Origin: Atriophallophorus winterbourni
Taxonomy: Eukaryota; Platyhelminthes; Trematoda; Plagiorchiida; Microphallidae
DNA: 64,000 bases
Reading direction: 5' to 3'
Assembly: GCA_013407085.1 (NCBI GenBank)
Contig: JACCGJ010008214.1
Location: forward strand, 62,001 to 126,000
Shown piece by piece: positions 35,601-44,799 of this stretch. Each line of letters starts with the position of its first letter. The stretch's first letter is position 1. Under the pieces are notes generated by a model. It searched no databases. It was given only the letters and a program-made list of their open reading frames with translations, and was not told where the DNA came from. The position numbers and the translations under genes are program-made.

Positions 35601-36806
35601 AATCCAATTCAATTCAATTTTAACGGTCTAAAAAGCATATAGCGTGACAAAAACCACAGAATAATATGGGAATTACGAATAACATGAGTAGAAAAACGGG
35701 ATATGTTTGCTTACTGAGCAGTCCAGGAATCAATTAAAAATACATTGGACAGAAACTGGTTTCAAAGTTCAAAGCTTTTATGGTATAAAATATATAGGTT
35801 CAAAGTTTGGATTGGTCAACATGAAATTGTTCAAATTCGATTTGAATATATCCAAGTAGGGTGAATGTGCAACATTACAAGGTAGGTAGTTCCAGGAAAA
35901 GCATACACGTACAGAATAAGAGTACCTTAGACAGTTTAGTCTCGAGTCGGGAATATGTACTTTATAGTCGTGGCTCCGGCTGGTTCTGGGTGGTAGTCGC
36001 ATGAATAGTTGATTTAGGGGATGGCTGGGAGTATGCACTATATTGAACATAAGTATCAAATCACCTCTAAAACGGCGGTAGCGAGAGTCGAATAGATTGA
36101 GACTTGCAATACGATCTTCGTATTGTTTGTGCTTCAAACCGCGTACGAGCTTGGTGGTCCAATGATATATTCCCTGCAAGAGGCTAATGTCCTTCTGTAG
36201 CCAGGGTGACCAAGCCTTAACCGCATACTCCATGGTTGGCTTCAAGTACTTATTAATTATGCGATGAACGGTTTGCTTAGTGAAACTCACGAACATGCGT
36301 TTTAGCAGTAGCAGTACTCGTGACGTCTTTTCATAGACAGCTGTGACGTTATGTGACGATTTCAAAGTGCTGCTCACCCACACACCTAAGTCCTTCTCCT
36401 TGTCAGTGCTTTCAAGAATATGGGAACCAAGGGTGTTGGAGTACTCAAAATGTCTTCCAACAGTCAATACCTTGCATTTTCTGACATTGAAAGTTAGTTC
36501 ATTTCTAACTGACCAGTCTTGTAAGACATCGAGGTCCAGCTGAAGATGTCTGCAATCCTCAGTTGTGCGTAATTGTGTCCACAGCTTGATGTCATCCGCA
36601 AATAACAGGATTTTGCAGCGAACAAGTTTAGGTAAGTCGTTGACCTACATCAGGAAAAGAAGTGGTCAAAGCACTTATCTCTGCGGCACCCCACTCGTTA
36701 TTGAAATAGGTAGTGACAAATCACCATCAACCCTTACTCGAATGACACGATCGCGGAGATAATACTCAAACCAGGCTAGTAATGAACCCTTGATTCCAAA
36801 TCCGGT
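35601..36806 (-). mobile_element. 5'-truncated CR1/Jockey-type LINE
   Basis: The minus strand from about 36800 gives degraded RT sequence including an LLFADDIKLW motif C (near 36600) and NELTFNVRKCKVL. A 229-codon open frame (36467-35778) follows, carrying the RT C-terminal pattern: KDLGVWVSSTLK, YLKPTMEYAVKAWSPWLQKD, DRIASLNLFDSRYRRFRGDL and ending with FKSNLNNF. At its 3' end are short (TTGAA)-type repeats (35601-35625 on plus). The same 3' end occurs at 40131. Stops and shifts in the RT core show it is inactive. Confidence 0.8.
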
Positions 36807-36808
36807 CG

Positions 36809-37069
36809 GTGGTCAATCTGGTTTACTTTGGTAGTGATTTGTTCTCACTACTGCATTTACGTGCGCTCAACGAGACTCCTAGACGTCACGTTCTCTCGCG
36901 GATAGTTTATGTGGTATGTGTTAATGAAGGAACCCCCGTGGCAGCCAATTGTGCAAAAGCGAACCTGGCTCACACTGTAGGGCCCCGTCCAGCTTCAAAT
37001 GTAATCAATGAAGTTATTGCTCAAATTGATGCCATAAGGCCGAATGAAAGGTGGAATATCGCGGGTTAA
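36809..37069 (+). pseudogene. Short ORF resembling the N-terminus of methionyl-tRNA formyltransferase
   Basis: The 86-codon frame begins VNLVYFGSDLFSLLHLRALN, which resembles the FFG(T/S)D-F-...-LRAL start of MTFMT-type formyltransferases. It continues SRIVYVVCVNEGTPVAANCA, comparable with the following strand and the TPV...C segment. There is no ATG at its 5' end (the frame opens on GTG), and no catalytic N-x-H-x-S or later region follows. It is squeezed between a LINE (ends about 36806) and an LTR element (37278). It could be a stranded exon or a captured fragment. Similarity was judged by eye only. Confidence 0.3.
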
Positions 37070-37277
37070 CTTGTTTTATTTGGTCGTTTTTTACCTCCAC
37101 GCATTGTGTCAGCATTTCTACATGGCTGCTTCAACGTCCACTACCACCACCATAGCGAGGCTCTTCTCCATTGTTTCACACTCTCATCGTAGGTGATGCT
37201 GTGTCTAGAATCACAATCGATTGGAGCAATCAGCATGCAATTGAAATCGCGCGTCCATGGCACGCTTGTGCTGAGAG

Positions 37278-37462
37278 TGTAGTGGACTTACCACTACAAT
37301 AATGTCCCCAAGAATGTTGGAGAAAAGGCACAGGAGATGAAAGGTTTATCGCGGTAGCCAAAAGGGTGCACGAAGGTACATGGTAGCAATCATGGAACAC
37401 AAATCAACGGAAAGTGTATTATCAAGGTCAATTGTTATGTACAGTAAAACAATGTTGTTACA
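37278..37462 (-). repeat. 3' LTR of the Gypsy-type element
   Basis: 185 bp; on plus it begins TGTAGTGGACTTACCACTAC and ends CAATGTTGTTACA. It matches 39098-39283 with about 10% differences, indicating an old insertion. It lies beside the polypurine tract (37463-37474 on plus: CAGTCCCCTTCC). Confidence 0.8.
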
Positions 37463-37974
37463 CAGTCCCCTTCCAAGAAGTCTGGTCAGAGGAGACTTCT
37501 GATCAGGAATTGACAATTGAACTGGCCAAGCGGTATCAGGTCGTTCCAGTCTGGAACATAGTCTCTCAGCAACCAGTAACTTCGAAGTCAGCCAAGGCAC
37601 TTGATCTTCATGGGTCGATTGTCGGTGGTGACCAGGGTAGGATACACGAAAAACCGATCAGTACTAAGCCGAATCACGTCTCACATGGAGTGAACTTGCT
37701 GCCGGAGCTGAATCACATGGGGTGAACGAGCGGCTAGCGGGAATCGCCCGTCTGACATGGTCTTAGTATGAACCCAGTAGGAGCAGATGTAGGCACATCC
37801 GTAGGCTTGACAAAGAAGAACCAGAAGCTTCGAAAACATAGTCCGTGCCGAAGTTCCTGCAACCCCAGGGTCGATGGCCAACAGCCACGCCTGAAAAATG
37901 CTGAGTGGCGTGTCGTCGGGCTGGTAAAGACCTTGTCTGTTAAGTTTCGTGTTGGGCGGCGTGTGCTCATCGTT

Positions 37975-38190
37975 GGGGCTACAGGGAGGATGGCGACAGG
38001 CGTCGGCGATCCGGAAGGGTGGCGCGTGCCACGATTTTCACAGCGGAGGTACATGCGTACGGGGGGATACACGAAGGATGCGTGTATTCCAGGTTACCGG
38101 ATAGGATGGTGACAAGCGTCGGTGATCCGGGTGGCGCGTGCCACGTTTTCCAAAGCTGGTGGTGCATGTGTACCTGAGAAGTGAAAACAA
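37975..38190. repeat. Imperfect tandem duplication inside the LTR element, about 116-bp period
   Basis: AGGATGGCGACAGGCGTCGG (37987) recurs as AGGATGGTGACAAGCGTCGG (38103). Both are followed by a GATCCGG/GGTGGCGCGTGCCACG block and a GTGCATG/ACATGCG-like block. The GC content is well above the surrounding unique DNA. Confidence 0.7.
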
Positions 38191-39076
38191 AAATCTCTCC
38201 GGTGGATGGGTTTATGGCCACGACCGAGTTATAGTGAAGAGGTACAAAAGGCATGCACGGGATATACCAAGCGATAATAACGTGTTAAATACCCTGCTGC
38301 ATAATTGGCAAATGTGCCGTTCCGGACACTACTCACTGTGGAGAGGGCGGATTGCGGCTAAATACTTTATGTACGCGTGGTTACTATCAAATATGGTGGG
38401 GTTGCCATTAAAGTTTCATGCTGCACGTACCCACTGGCTTTTGGCCATACAACTTTTTTCGTAACAAACGTAAGGCAAGCACGAATGCCAGAATGGAAAA
38501 GATAGCGTATGGGGTGACTAATGCGCTGTCTAAAAGCAGACAGGGTAAGCAGTCGGAAAGCGCTTTGCGACAGGCCGCAAAGAATAGTGCCCAAGCCATC
38601 GGGCAAGGGGAGAGGTCTGATGAAAGAATAGGCGTCCCAAAGCTATTCGATGTCGGCATCTGTAGTTTACACTGCAGCGATTTGCTCAGGTCGAGGGAGA
38701 GTGGCCAGTTTATCACACACGTTGTAGAGATAGGAATTGTGGCACCTAAGATATATCGTATGTCAGTCGTAAAATGACTGACAAAATCCTGGTGCGTAGT
38801 CTTTCTAGGAGAGTACCTACCCGACGATCTGTTGATTGATGCAGTAAACAAAGTAAACTGTCTGCCCTGTAGACTGTGTTCTAACCAGACTTGTGAATTG
38901 ATCAACAAGTGTAGTTATGTGATGCATATGACGTTTTGATGAAAAACAAGTTAAAGGAGATAAAAAATTATCCTGAAATAACTCCGATGTAAATCGTGAA
39001 AAAAACGTACCAGAAAAAATCTCGATTTGTGCGTGGATATTGGGCGTACCAATTGTAGTACACGAAGGATACGTGC

Positions 39077-39094
39077 ATCACGTCGGGCTCACCA
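39077..39094 (-). promoter_or_regulatory. Primer binding site complementary to the tRNA-Trp 3' end
   Basis: It lies three bases inside the 5' LTR (minus-strand orientation). TGG pairs with the tRNA CCA end, followed by TGAGCCCGACGTGA. tRNA-Trp priming is known for the CsRn1-like Gypsy clade of trematodes. Confidence 0.7.
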
Positions 39095-39097
39095 ATT

Positions 39098-39283
39098 TGT
39101 AGTGGAACTGACCACTACAATAATGTCCCCAACAATGTTGGAGAAAAGGCACAGGAGATGAAACGTTGATCGCGGTATCCAAAAGGGGGCACGAAGGTAC
39201 ATGGTAGCAATCACGGAACACGAATCAACGGAAAGTGTGTTAGCAAGGTCAATTGATATGCACAGTAAAACAATGTTGTTACA
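39098..39283 (-). repeat. 5' LTR of the Gypsy-type element
   Basis: Partner of 37278-37462. On the minus strand it starts TGTAACAACATTGTTTTACT and ends CCACTACA. Confidence 0.8.
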
Positions 39284-40130
39284 AGAATAGCATTGAAGTC
39301 CGTACCATAATGACACTCTTGGAAAACTCCGTTGCAGTGTTCCGTTTGTGAAATGATCCTCCACGCGTTGTACCTTGTGTGAATAAAGTGCATGAATCGG
39401 AAACAGCGTCTGGTCCTGTTCTTGAGGATACCGCTTCTATCTTAACAAACTTTCTCGTGGATTGACCCGCTGGTACCCTCGTATACCTACCTAATAAATA
39501 TTTTCCACTACCCAAACCTTGGTTGACGTGTATAGATCCTGTTCATATTGCCCTGAAAATTTCATGATCACAGTACCATTTGTCAACAGAATAAATGCTG
39601 ATTTATATTGGAAAAAAATTAATGTCACATACTAACGCGTCCTTCATGAATTATTCCAACTAAATACATAATAGGCTACTGGTGCAAACGAAATAATTCT
39701 GCTGTTATGAAAATGTGAACACTTTGTAAACGAATCATTCGCATTATGGTTTAATAAAACACAAATAAATATTGTGCCTCTTACAGATGAGAAGTATGGA
39801 ATAATTACTCCAAATTACAAAGGATGATAACGTTCCGATTTAATTTTTCGTCCTGTACACATAATATAGACAGCGTAGACAGCGCTTTCGTAGTAGAATA
39901 AACCTGATTTATAGATAAGCTTTTGAAAGCGCTTCAGCGTTCGTTACTTTGTCCGTCCACGATATGTTCAACATACTGCGAAACCTCCCTAAATGGAAAC
40001 GATTCAGCCATCGATCGAGTCTAGCGAGGATAATACAGTTTTCACTACCATAAAATCAACCGTTTAGTACGCACGCGTTGTACACCATAATACTTCTCTC
40101 CAACATTTAGTTGCTATTGCGCCAGACACT

Positions 40131-40640
40131 ATTCAATTCAATTCAATTTAATTCAATTTTAATTGTCTAAAAAGCATATAGCTTTCAAAAACAGAATAAT
40201 ATGGCAACAACGAATAATATAACAAACAAAAATGGGATTAGGTTGCTTACTGAGCAGTACAAGAATCAATTAAAAATCCAAAGTGCAGAAATAGTTTTCG
40301 ATTAGTGGGATAACAAATGTAGATGCATGGTGTAAAGCTGTATAGTTTTCTTCGATGCACGGGTTTAGGGTCAAAAAGGCATCAAGGCTTCTCTTGAAAA
40401 TCTGCTGATTTGGTGAGTTTACAACATAATCTGGCAGATTGTTCCAAGTAGAACAAACTCGCACGGCAATATAATGTCGTCTGCAGTTGATTCTCGAGTG
40501 ATGGACAGTTAGAGTAAATGTGTCAGCTTTTGTATTATGCGAGCTCGTAGATTCAATTGATTTGGTGATTGAATCCCTACCATACTTTCCAGATACCCTT
40601 AAACAAGATTTTATTTATATTCACTTTTTTTCGCGCCCGG
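40131..40640 (-). mobile_element. Very short 5'-truncated LINE, same family as 35601-36806
   Basis: On plus it begins with ATTCAATTCAATTTAATTC and TGTCTAAAAAGCATATAGC, the same 3' terminus as at 35601. The minus strand then encodes RVCSTWNNLPDYVVNSPNQQ and IFKRSLDAFL, the end of the RT protein. It is followed directly by the plus-strand LINE starting near 40650. Confidence 0.75.
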
Positions 40641-40714
40641 TTTGAATTTTGTTTCCATGCTGCTAAATTTTTCGAAATTCATTAAATTTCTGATTCATTG
40701 ATTACATTAGCAAA

Positions 40715-41875
40715 ATGATTCAAAATTCTTGTCTTTGCCTTTACTCTAGCTGCAACAAGAAGGTTTCCAAAGGTATAGAGTGCGACGTGTGCCTGCGTTG
40801 GGCTCATCCCAAATGCTGTGGACTGTCGTCAGCACAATTTAAGGTTTATGCGGCCAATCGATGGCTTACATGGCTATGTGCTGACTGCATGAAGTCCGTG
40901 GAAACTTTGGTTGAGGAACGTAAGCGTCTTGAGGAACGTAAGCGTTCTCCTCCTCGTCCATCTCCGAAACCCAAAACGTTTGCCGAAGTAGCTAGGTCAG
41001 GGGTCCCGTCTACCTCCAGCCAGCATACCACTCCTTTGAGAACACAGAAGGCGAAATCATCGCCATCTTCCTGTCCCCCAAAGGCTCCATGGAAAAAAGT
41101 TAAAGAAAATAGGGGTGTTCACATCAGCCCGACTAAGGACGTTCGCGCTCTAGCTCGGGAAGTCCACCATTTAGGAAAAGTGGTTGCTGAGCTGCAAGCC
41201 AGGAACCAAGTTAGCTCAACACGAACTAAAAATGTCCTGATTTTAACGCAGGTTGAGCCTTTTATCCGAGAATCAAAGGCTCGTAAGGAAAGCGATCGGA
41301 GAAAGGTTATCGACCTACTCCGTGCTTCAGGCATGCGACCTAATACTCCGCTGAAGCGAGTTCACAGGGTCGGGAAATGGAGGGGTGGCCCAAACGACGC
41401 ATCTACCAGATCGCCGCGGCCAATTGTAGTCGAATTCACAAAGCAATGTGATCGCGACTACTTCCTCTCGAAAGCAGAGAAGCTTACCTGCGTCGAGGGA
41501 AAATGCGTCGTACAACCTGACACCCCGGCACACCTGAAAACTTCTAGCCCAATTAGAGCTAGAAAGTCTAAGTTAGCAGTAACTCGTAGCTCACCAAACT
41601 CGCTCCAGAGTCGAAGCTTAGAAAATGACAAAAGTGTGGCGATAACGCTAACACAGGAGAATTTTACTCCAACATTGAAGTGCGCCACTGTCGTGCTTCG
41701 TCCTTTAGAGGACGAATCTTGGATGAGTTGTAGTGACTCAGACCATGAAGATGGAACTAGATGCCAAGAGTTGTCGTCTGCTTCAAAAACGAATGCTGTA
41801 TCTCTTGATGAAATTCAGCCTTCAAAAAACGCGAAGCAGCCTCGGGCATTACGCCCGAGGACAAAGAGCTCTTAG
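40715..41875 (+). CDS. LINE ORF1 protein with PHD-type zinc finger
   Basis: The frame is 386 codons from an ATG. Residues 5-60 contain a C4-H-C3 pattern: CLYSSC, then IECDVC, RWAHPKCCGL, and WLCADC, a PHD-like finger common in CR1/Jockey ORF1 proteins. A basic Pro/Ser region follows, then a coiled stretch near 140-165 (REVHHLGKVVAELQARNQ). A segment near 180-260 with KVIDLLRASGM, RVHRVGKW and PIVVEFTKQCDRDYFLSKAE fits the RNA-binding part of these proteins. It probably binds element RNA during retrotransposition. It ends TAG at 41873-41875, overlapping the ORF2 frame. Confidence 0.85.
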   Translation: MIQNSCLCLYSSCNKKVSKGIECDVCLRWAHPKCCGLSSAQFKVYAANRWLTWLCADCMKSVETLVEERKRLEERKRSPPRPSPKPKTFAEVARSGVPSTSSQHTTPLRTQKAKSSPSSCPPKAPWKKVKENRGVHISPTKDVRALAREVHHLGKVVAELQARNQVSSTRTKNVLILTQVEPFIRESKARKESDRRKVIDLLRASGMRPNTPLKRVHRVGKWRGGPNDASTRSPRPIVVEFTKQCDRDYFLSKAEKLTCVEGKCVVQPDTPAHLKTSSPIRARKSKLAVTRSSPNSLQSRSLENDKSVAITLTQENFTPTLKCATVVLRPLEDESWMSCSDSDHEDGTRCQELSSASKTNAVSLDEIQPSKNAKQPRALRPRTKSS

Positions 41876-42570
41876 GTAGCCCTAACACCGGGAGTCTGGC
41901 CCCACACGATAGTGCTCTTCTGTTCTATACAAACGCTTGTAGCATTAGAAATAAATGGGCTGAACTCCTCTGTAGAGTTGACGACACCCACTGCAAAATT
42001 GTGGGTGTCACGGAATCATGGTTGTCTCATGATGACCACATACCAGCTTTAATCGCGGATAGGTTTAGCGCCGTAAGAAGCGATCGACCCCTGGGTAAGC
42101 TAGCTGGAGGGGCGTTGCTCCTTATTGATAACGCTATTCCCTTCGAGAAAAGTATTTCTTTTTCTACAACGAATGTGCAGATAATATCTGCCTTGCTCAT
42201 ACATGGATGCACGCGTATAGTTGTAAGCTGCATCTACCGTAGTCCGAGCACTAGTTTGGAAGAAGATGCTCTTTTGCAAATTCAGCTCTCGTCTCTTTTA
42301 GCCGTATCACCACGTGTTGTAATCTTCGGCGATTTTAATCTCCCCGAAATAAACTGGGAGTACCAAACCTCGCATGCCCCAGGAGTCGCGAACGATTTTC
42401 TGGACTGGTTACACTCCCATGCACTTTACCAACACGTAAACGAACCAACTAGATTCCGCGAGGGTCAGTCTCCGTCTATTTTTGACCTAGTTATTTCAAC
42501 TTCTGAAAGCGGTATACAAAATTTGGTCTTACTGCCACCACTAGGAAAGAGCGACCACGTGAGAATATAT
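41875..42570 (+). CDS. LINE ORF2, AP-type endonuclease part
   Basis: The frame opens at the ORF1 stop (GGT following TTA) without an ATG and reads FYTNACSIRNKWAEL, then IVGVTESWLSHDD (catalytic Glu in TESW). Next come SCIYRSPS, VVIFGDFNLPEINWEY (GDFN) and SIFDLVISTS, ending with KSDHVRI (catalytic SDH). These are the motifs of APE-like LINE endonucleases that nick target DNA. ORF1-ORF2 coupling probably uses reinitiation or frameshifting. The frame runs on to a stop at 42627, but past about 42565 it is out of phase with RT. Confidence 0.85.
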
Positions 42571-44048
42571 TGGCCAGCCTGGCTTACAACAAGTCGGCTG
42601 GGCCCGATAGCATCCATCCACGAATGATCAGACTGCTAGCGCCTATGTTAGATGTGCCGATCACAGAACTTTTCACATCATCCCTCAGTCAGGGCACCCT
42701 TCCTTTGGACTGGAGAACAGCCGTTGTAGTACCTATCCATAAGGGAGGAGCTTCCTCGGCGGTCAATAATTACCGCCCGGTTAGCCTCACTAGTGTACTA
42801 TGTAAGTTTATGGAAAGATTGATCCGCGATAAAATATGTGGATATCTAACCAAACACTCTCTTTTGAGTGGCGCACAGCACGGCTTCTTAAAAGGTAGGT
42901 CATGTCTGACAAATTTGTTGAGCTTTCTTAACGAGGTTACTAAGAGGATGGATGATGGTATAGCTGTAGAAGTCTTCTATCTCGACTTTAGTAAGGCTTT
43001 CGATTCAGTCAACCATAGGCTCTTGCTTCTCAAACTCTCAGCCATAGGAGTATCAGGGAACCTTCTGGGCTGGATTCGAGCATTCCTTAGCGACCGTTCC
43101 TTTACTGTCAGGGTAGATGATACTTACTCCGCAAGTGCGCATGTAACGAGTGGGGTTCCCCAGGGCTCAGTCTTGGGGCCGTTGCTGTTCCTCATCTTCA
43201 TTGATGATCTAGCCAACCAACTGCGCTCACCCTGTTATATGTTTGCTGACGACGTTAAAATTGTCGGTAGGTCGGATAACTCCGATCTGATAAGTGATGT
43301 GGAAGCTGTAACAGCATGGGCGGGTAAGTGGGACCTTCCCCTTAACCTAGATAAGAGTCACTTGCTCTCTACACTAGCAGGCAACATGATTGTGTCTACG
43401 CCCTCAGCTCACACGGAGTTCCGTAGGGTAAAGTCTACTAAGGACCTAGGAATCGTAGTCTCCGCAAACTTTAAGTGGGCTGACCAATGTGCTGCTGCAG
43501 CTCAAAGGGCCAGGAGGGAACTCTTTCGACTACGTTCAGCCCTCACTTGCAGAAAAGCTGAGGTGCTATTGCCCCTTTACAAGGCAATAGTAAGGCCACA
43601 TTTAGAATACTGTATCCAGGCTTGGAAGCCGTATTACCAGAAGGATATAGTGCAGCTAGAAAAGGTACAGAAGCTGGCCACTCGCATGATCGAGGGGTTA
43701 GCACACACCAATTATGAAAATCGTCTATTAGCACTAGGACTTTTCTCACTTAGGAGGAGGCAACTTAGGGGGGATCTTATAGAGACCTTTAAGGTTGTCA
43801 AAGGACTAAGTTGTTTAGAATTCGATGACTTCTTTCGGTTCTCTCCTTTGGTTGGTACACGAGGGCACAGTTTTAAGCTAAGTAAACAGCACACCAGGCT
43901 CGAATCCAGAACGCACTTCTTTAGCATCCGTATAGTGAACGCGTGGAACTCACTTCCCGCAGAACTAATCTTGGCAACTTCAGTAATTGCGTTCAAACAT
44001 GGGCTGGACGAACGGTGGCAGGAGCTCTTCCCGGAGCATTACCCTTAA
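42570..44048 (+). CDS. LINE ORF2, reverse transcriptase part
   Basis: Open for 492 codons: KSAGPDSIHPRMIRLLAPML, DWRTAVVVPIHKGG, NNYRPVSLTSVLCKFMERLI, AQHGFLKGRSCLTNLL, VFYLDFSKAFDSVNH (motif A, catalytic Asp), TSGVPQGSVLGPLLFLIFID, CYMFADDVKIV (motif C, FADD), then KDLGIVVSANFKW and EYCIQAWKPYYQKD. It ends with the usual AWNSLPAELI...FKHGLD tail. All catalytic residues are kept. It lacks an ATG of its own and is separated from the endonuclease by a deletion. Confidence 0.9.
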   Translation: MASLAYNKSAGPDSIHPRMIRLLAPMLDVPITELFTSSLSQGTLPLDWRTAVVVPIHKGGASSAVNNYRPVSLTSVLCKFMERLIRDKICGYLTKHSLLSGAQHGFLKGRSCLTNLLSFLNEVTKRMDDGIAVEVFYLDFSKAFDSVNHRLLLLKLSAIGVSGNLLGWIRAFLSDRSFTVRVDDTYSASAHVTSGVPQGSVLGPLLFLIFIDDLANQLRSPCYMFADDVKIVGRSDNSDLISDVEAVTAWAGKWDLPLNLDKSHLLSTLAGNMIVSTPSAHTEFRRVKSTKDLGIVVSANFKWADQCAAAAQRARRELFRLRSALTCRKAEVLLPLYKAIVRPHLEYCIQAWKPYYQKDIVQLEKVQKLATRMIEGLAHTNYENRLLALGLFSLRRRQLRGDLIETFKVVKGLSCLEFDDFFRFSPLVGTRGHSFKLSKQHTRLESRTHFFSIRIVNAWNSLPAELILATSVIAFKHGLDERWQELFPEHYP

Positions 44049-44360
44049 GACTAAATCCCTCATTTTTATGATCAAAAAAACACAAAAATATTCGAAAAAC
44101 GTTTTGAAACACAAAAAAGAGTTTCTTTTTCATTTTTTTCGCATTTGTGGAAATAAACTGCTGTCCATCGTTTTTCATTCGATTGGACATGCAACATGCA
44201 TAACTCTCTCACCTTTCGGTGATGAGACATCTCCCATCTTCCATTCACAGTTACACACGCCTGTGTTACTTACGAATCAATCCTGGTAGTGGTGGGTGTT
44301 TTCAAGCACACCTCCGAAAGAATCTGGACACTCGTTTCGACTTGGTCGACTATCGCCCTG

Positions 44361-44387
44361 TGATACTGATACTGATACTGATACTGA
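44361..44387 (+). repeat. (TGATAC)n 3' terminal repeat of the LINE
   Basis: About four and a half copies of TGATAC about 310 bp after the RT stop. Short tandem 3' ends of this kind mark LINE 3' termini that lack poly(A). Confidence 0.7.
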
Positions 44388-44799
44388 ACGTATGAAACAT
44401 ACGAACTGTATACTCAATATTGAATTGTCGGGTGCCAACCGCATAACGACGAAAAAAATCTAAACACGTGTTTGGCTTTGAGCCACCTTCAGCCATGTAC
44501 AACTCAAACTTGAACTCGAAATTGACTGTACTTTGAATCAACCTTTTACAGGATTACTTGAAGGCCATAGTTTTAACACTTGGTATTTGAATATGCTTTA
44601 TTTGACCGCGGCATTTGAAATGTCCATTTATTTTTAGATTCGTCTTTCAGTAACTGCAGTTTTATAAAAGATATACTGTTTGTTTTTTATATATAAAATA
44701 CTTTCATTAAGCCAAATATGTCTCTGATGCCATATTTTTTTATTTCCGATCAAAACAACAATCGTTTATTGCAGTATAATAACGTCTTTTTTCTTCTTT

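Larger units (their letters stand above)
37278..39283 (-). mobile_element. Internally deleted Gypsy-type LTR retrotransposon with tRNA-Trp-like primer site
   Basis: Two 185-bp direct repeats (37278-37462 and 39098-39283) have TG..CA ends when read on the minus strand. Inside the right LTR lies ATCACGTCGGGCTCACCA (39077-39094), whose complement TGGTGAGCCCGACGTGAT matches the 3' end of metazoan tRNA-Trp at all but one position I can check. Inside the left LTR, the minus strand has GGAAGGGGACTG, a polypurine tract. The interior is only 1.6 kb and encodes no recognisable gag or pol, so the copy is non-autonomous. Flanking bases show no exact target duplication. Confidence 0.75.
40650..44390 (+). 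mobile_element. Two-ORF LINE (CR1/Jockey group) with internal deletion
   Basis: It carries ORF1 (40715-41875), an overlapping ORF2 endonuclease (from about 41875) and RT (to 44048), a 3' region and a terminal TGATAC-type repeat (44361-44387). The linker between endonuclease and RT is largely missing and the two parts are in different frames, so this copy cannot make a full ORF2. It otherwise has few lesions and looks young. Confidence 0.85.

Noticed and set aside
38408..38908. 166-codon minus-strand frame inside the Gypsy element
   Set aside because: Oriented with the element, but shows no gag, protease, RT or integrase motif; overlaps an equally open plus-strand frame.
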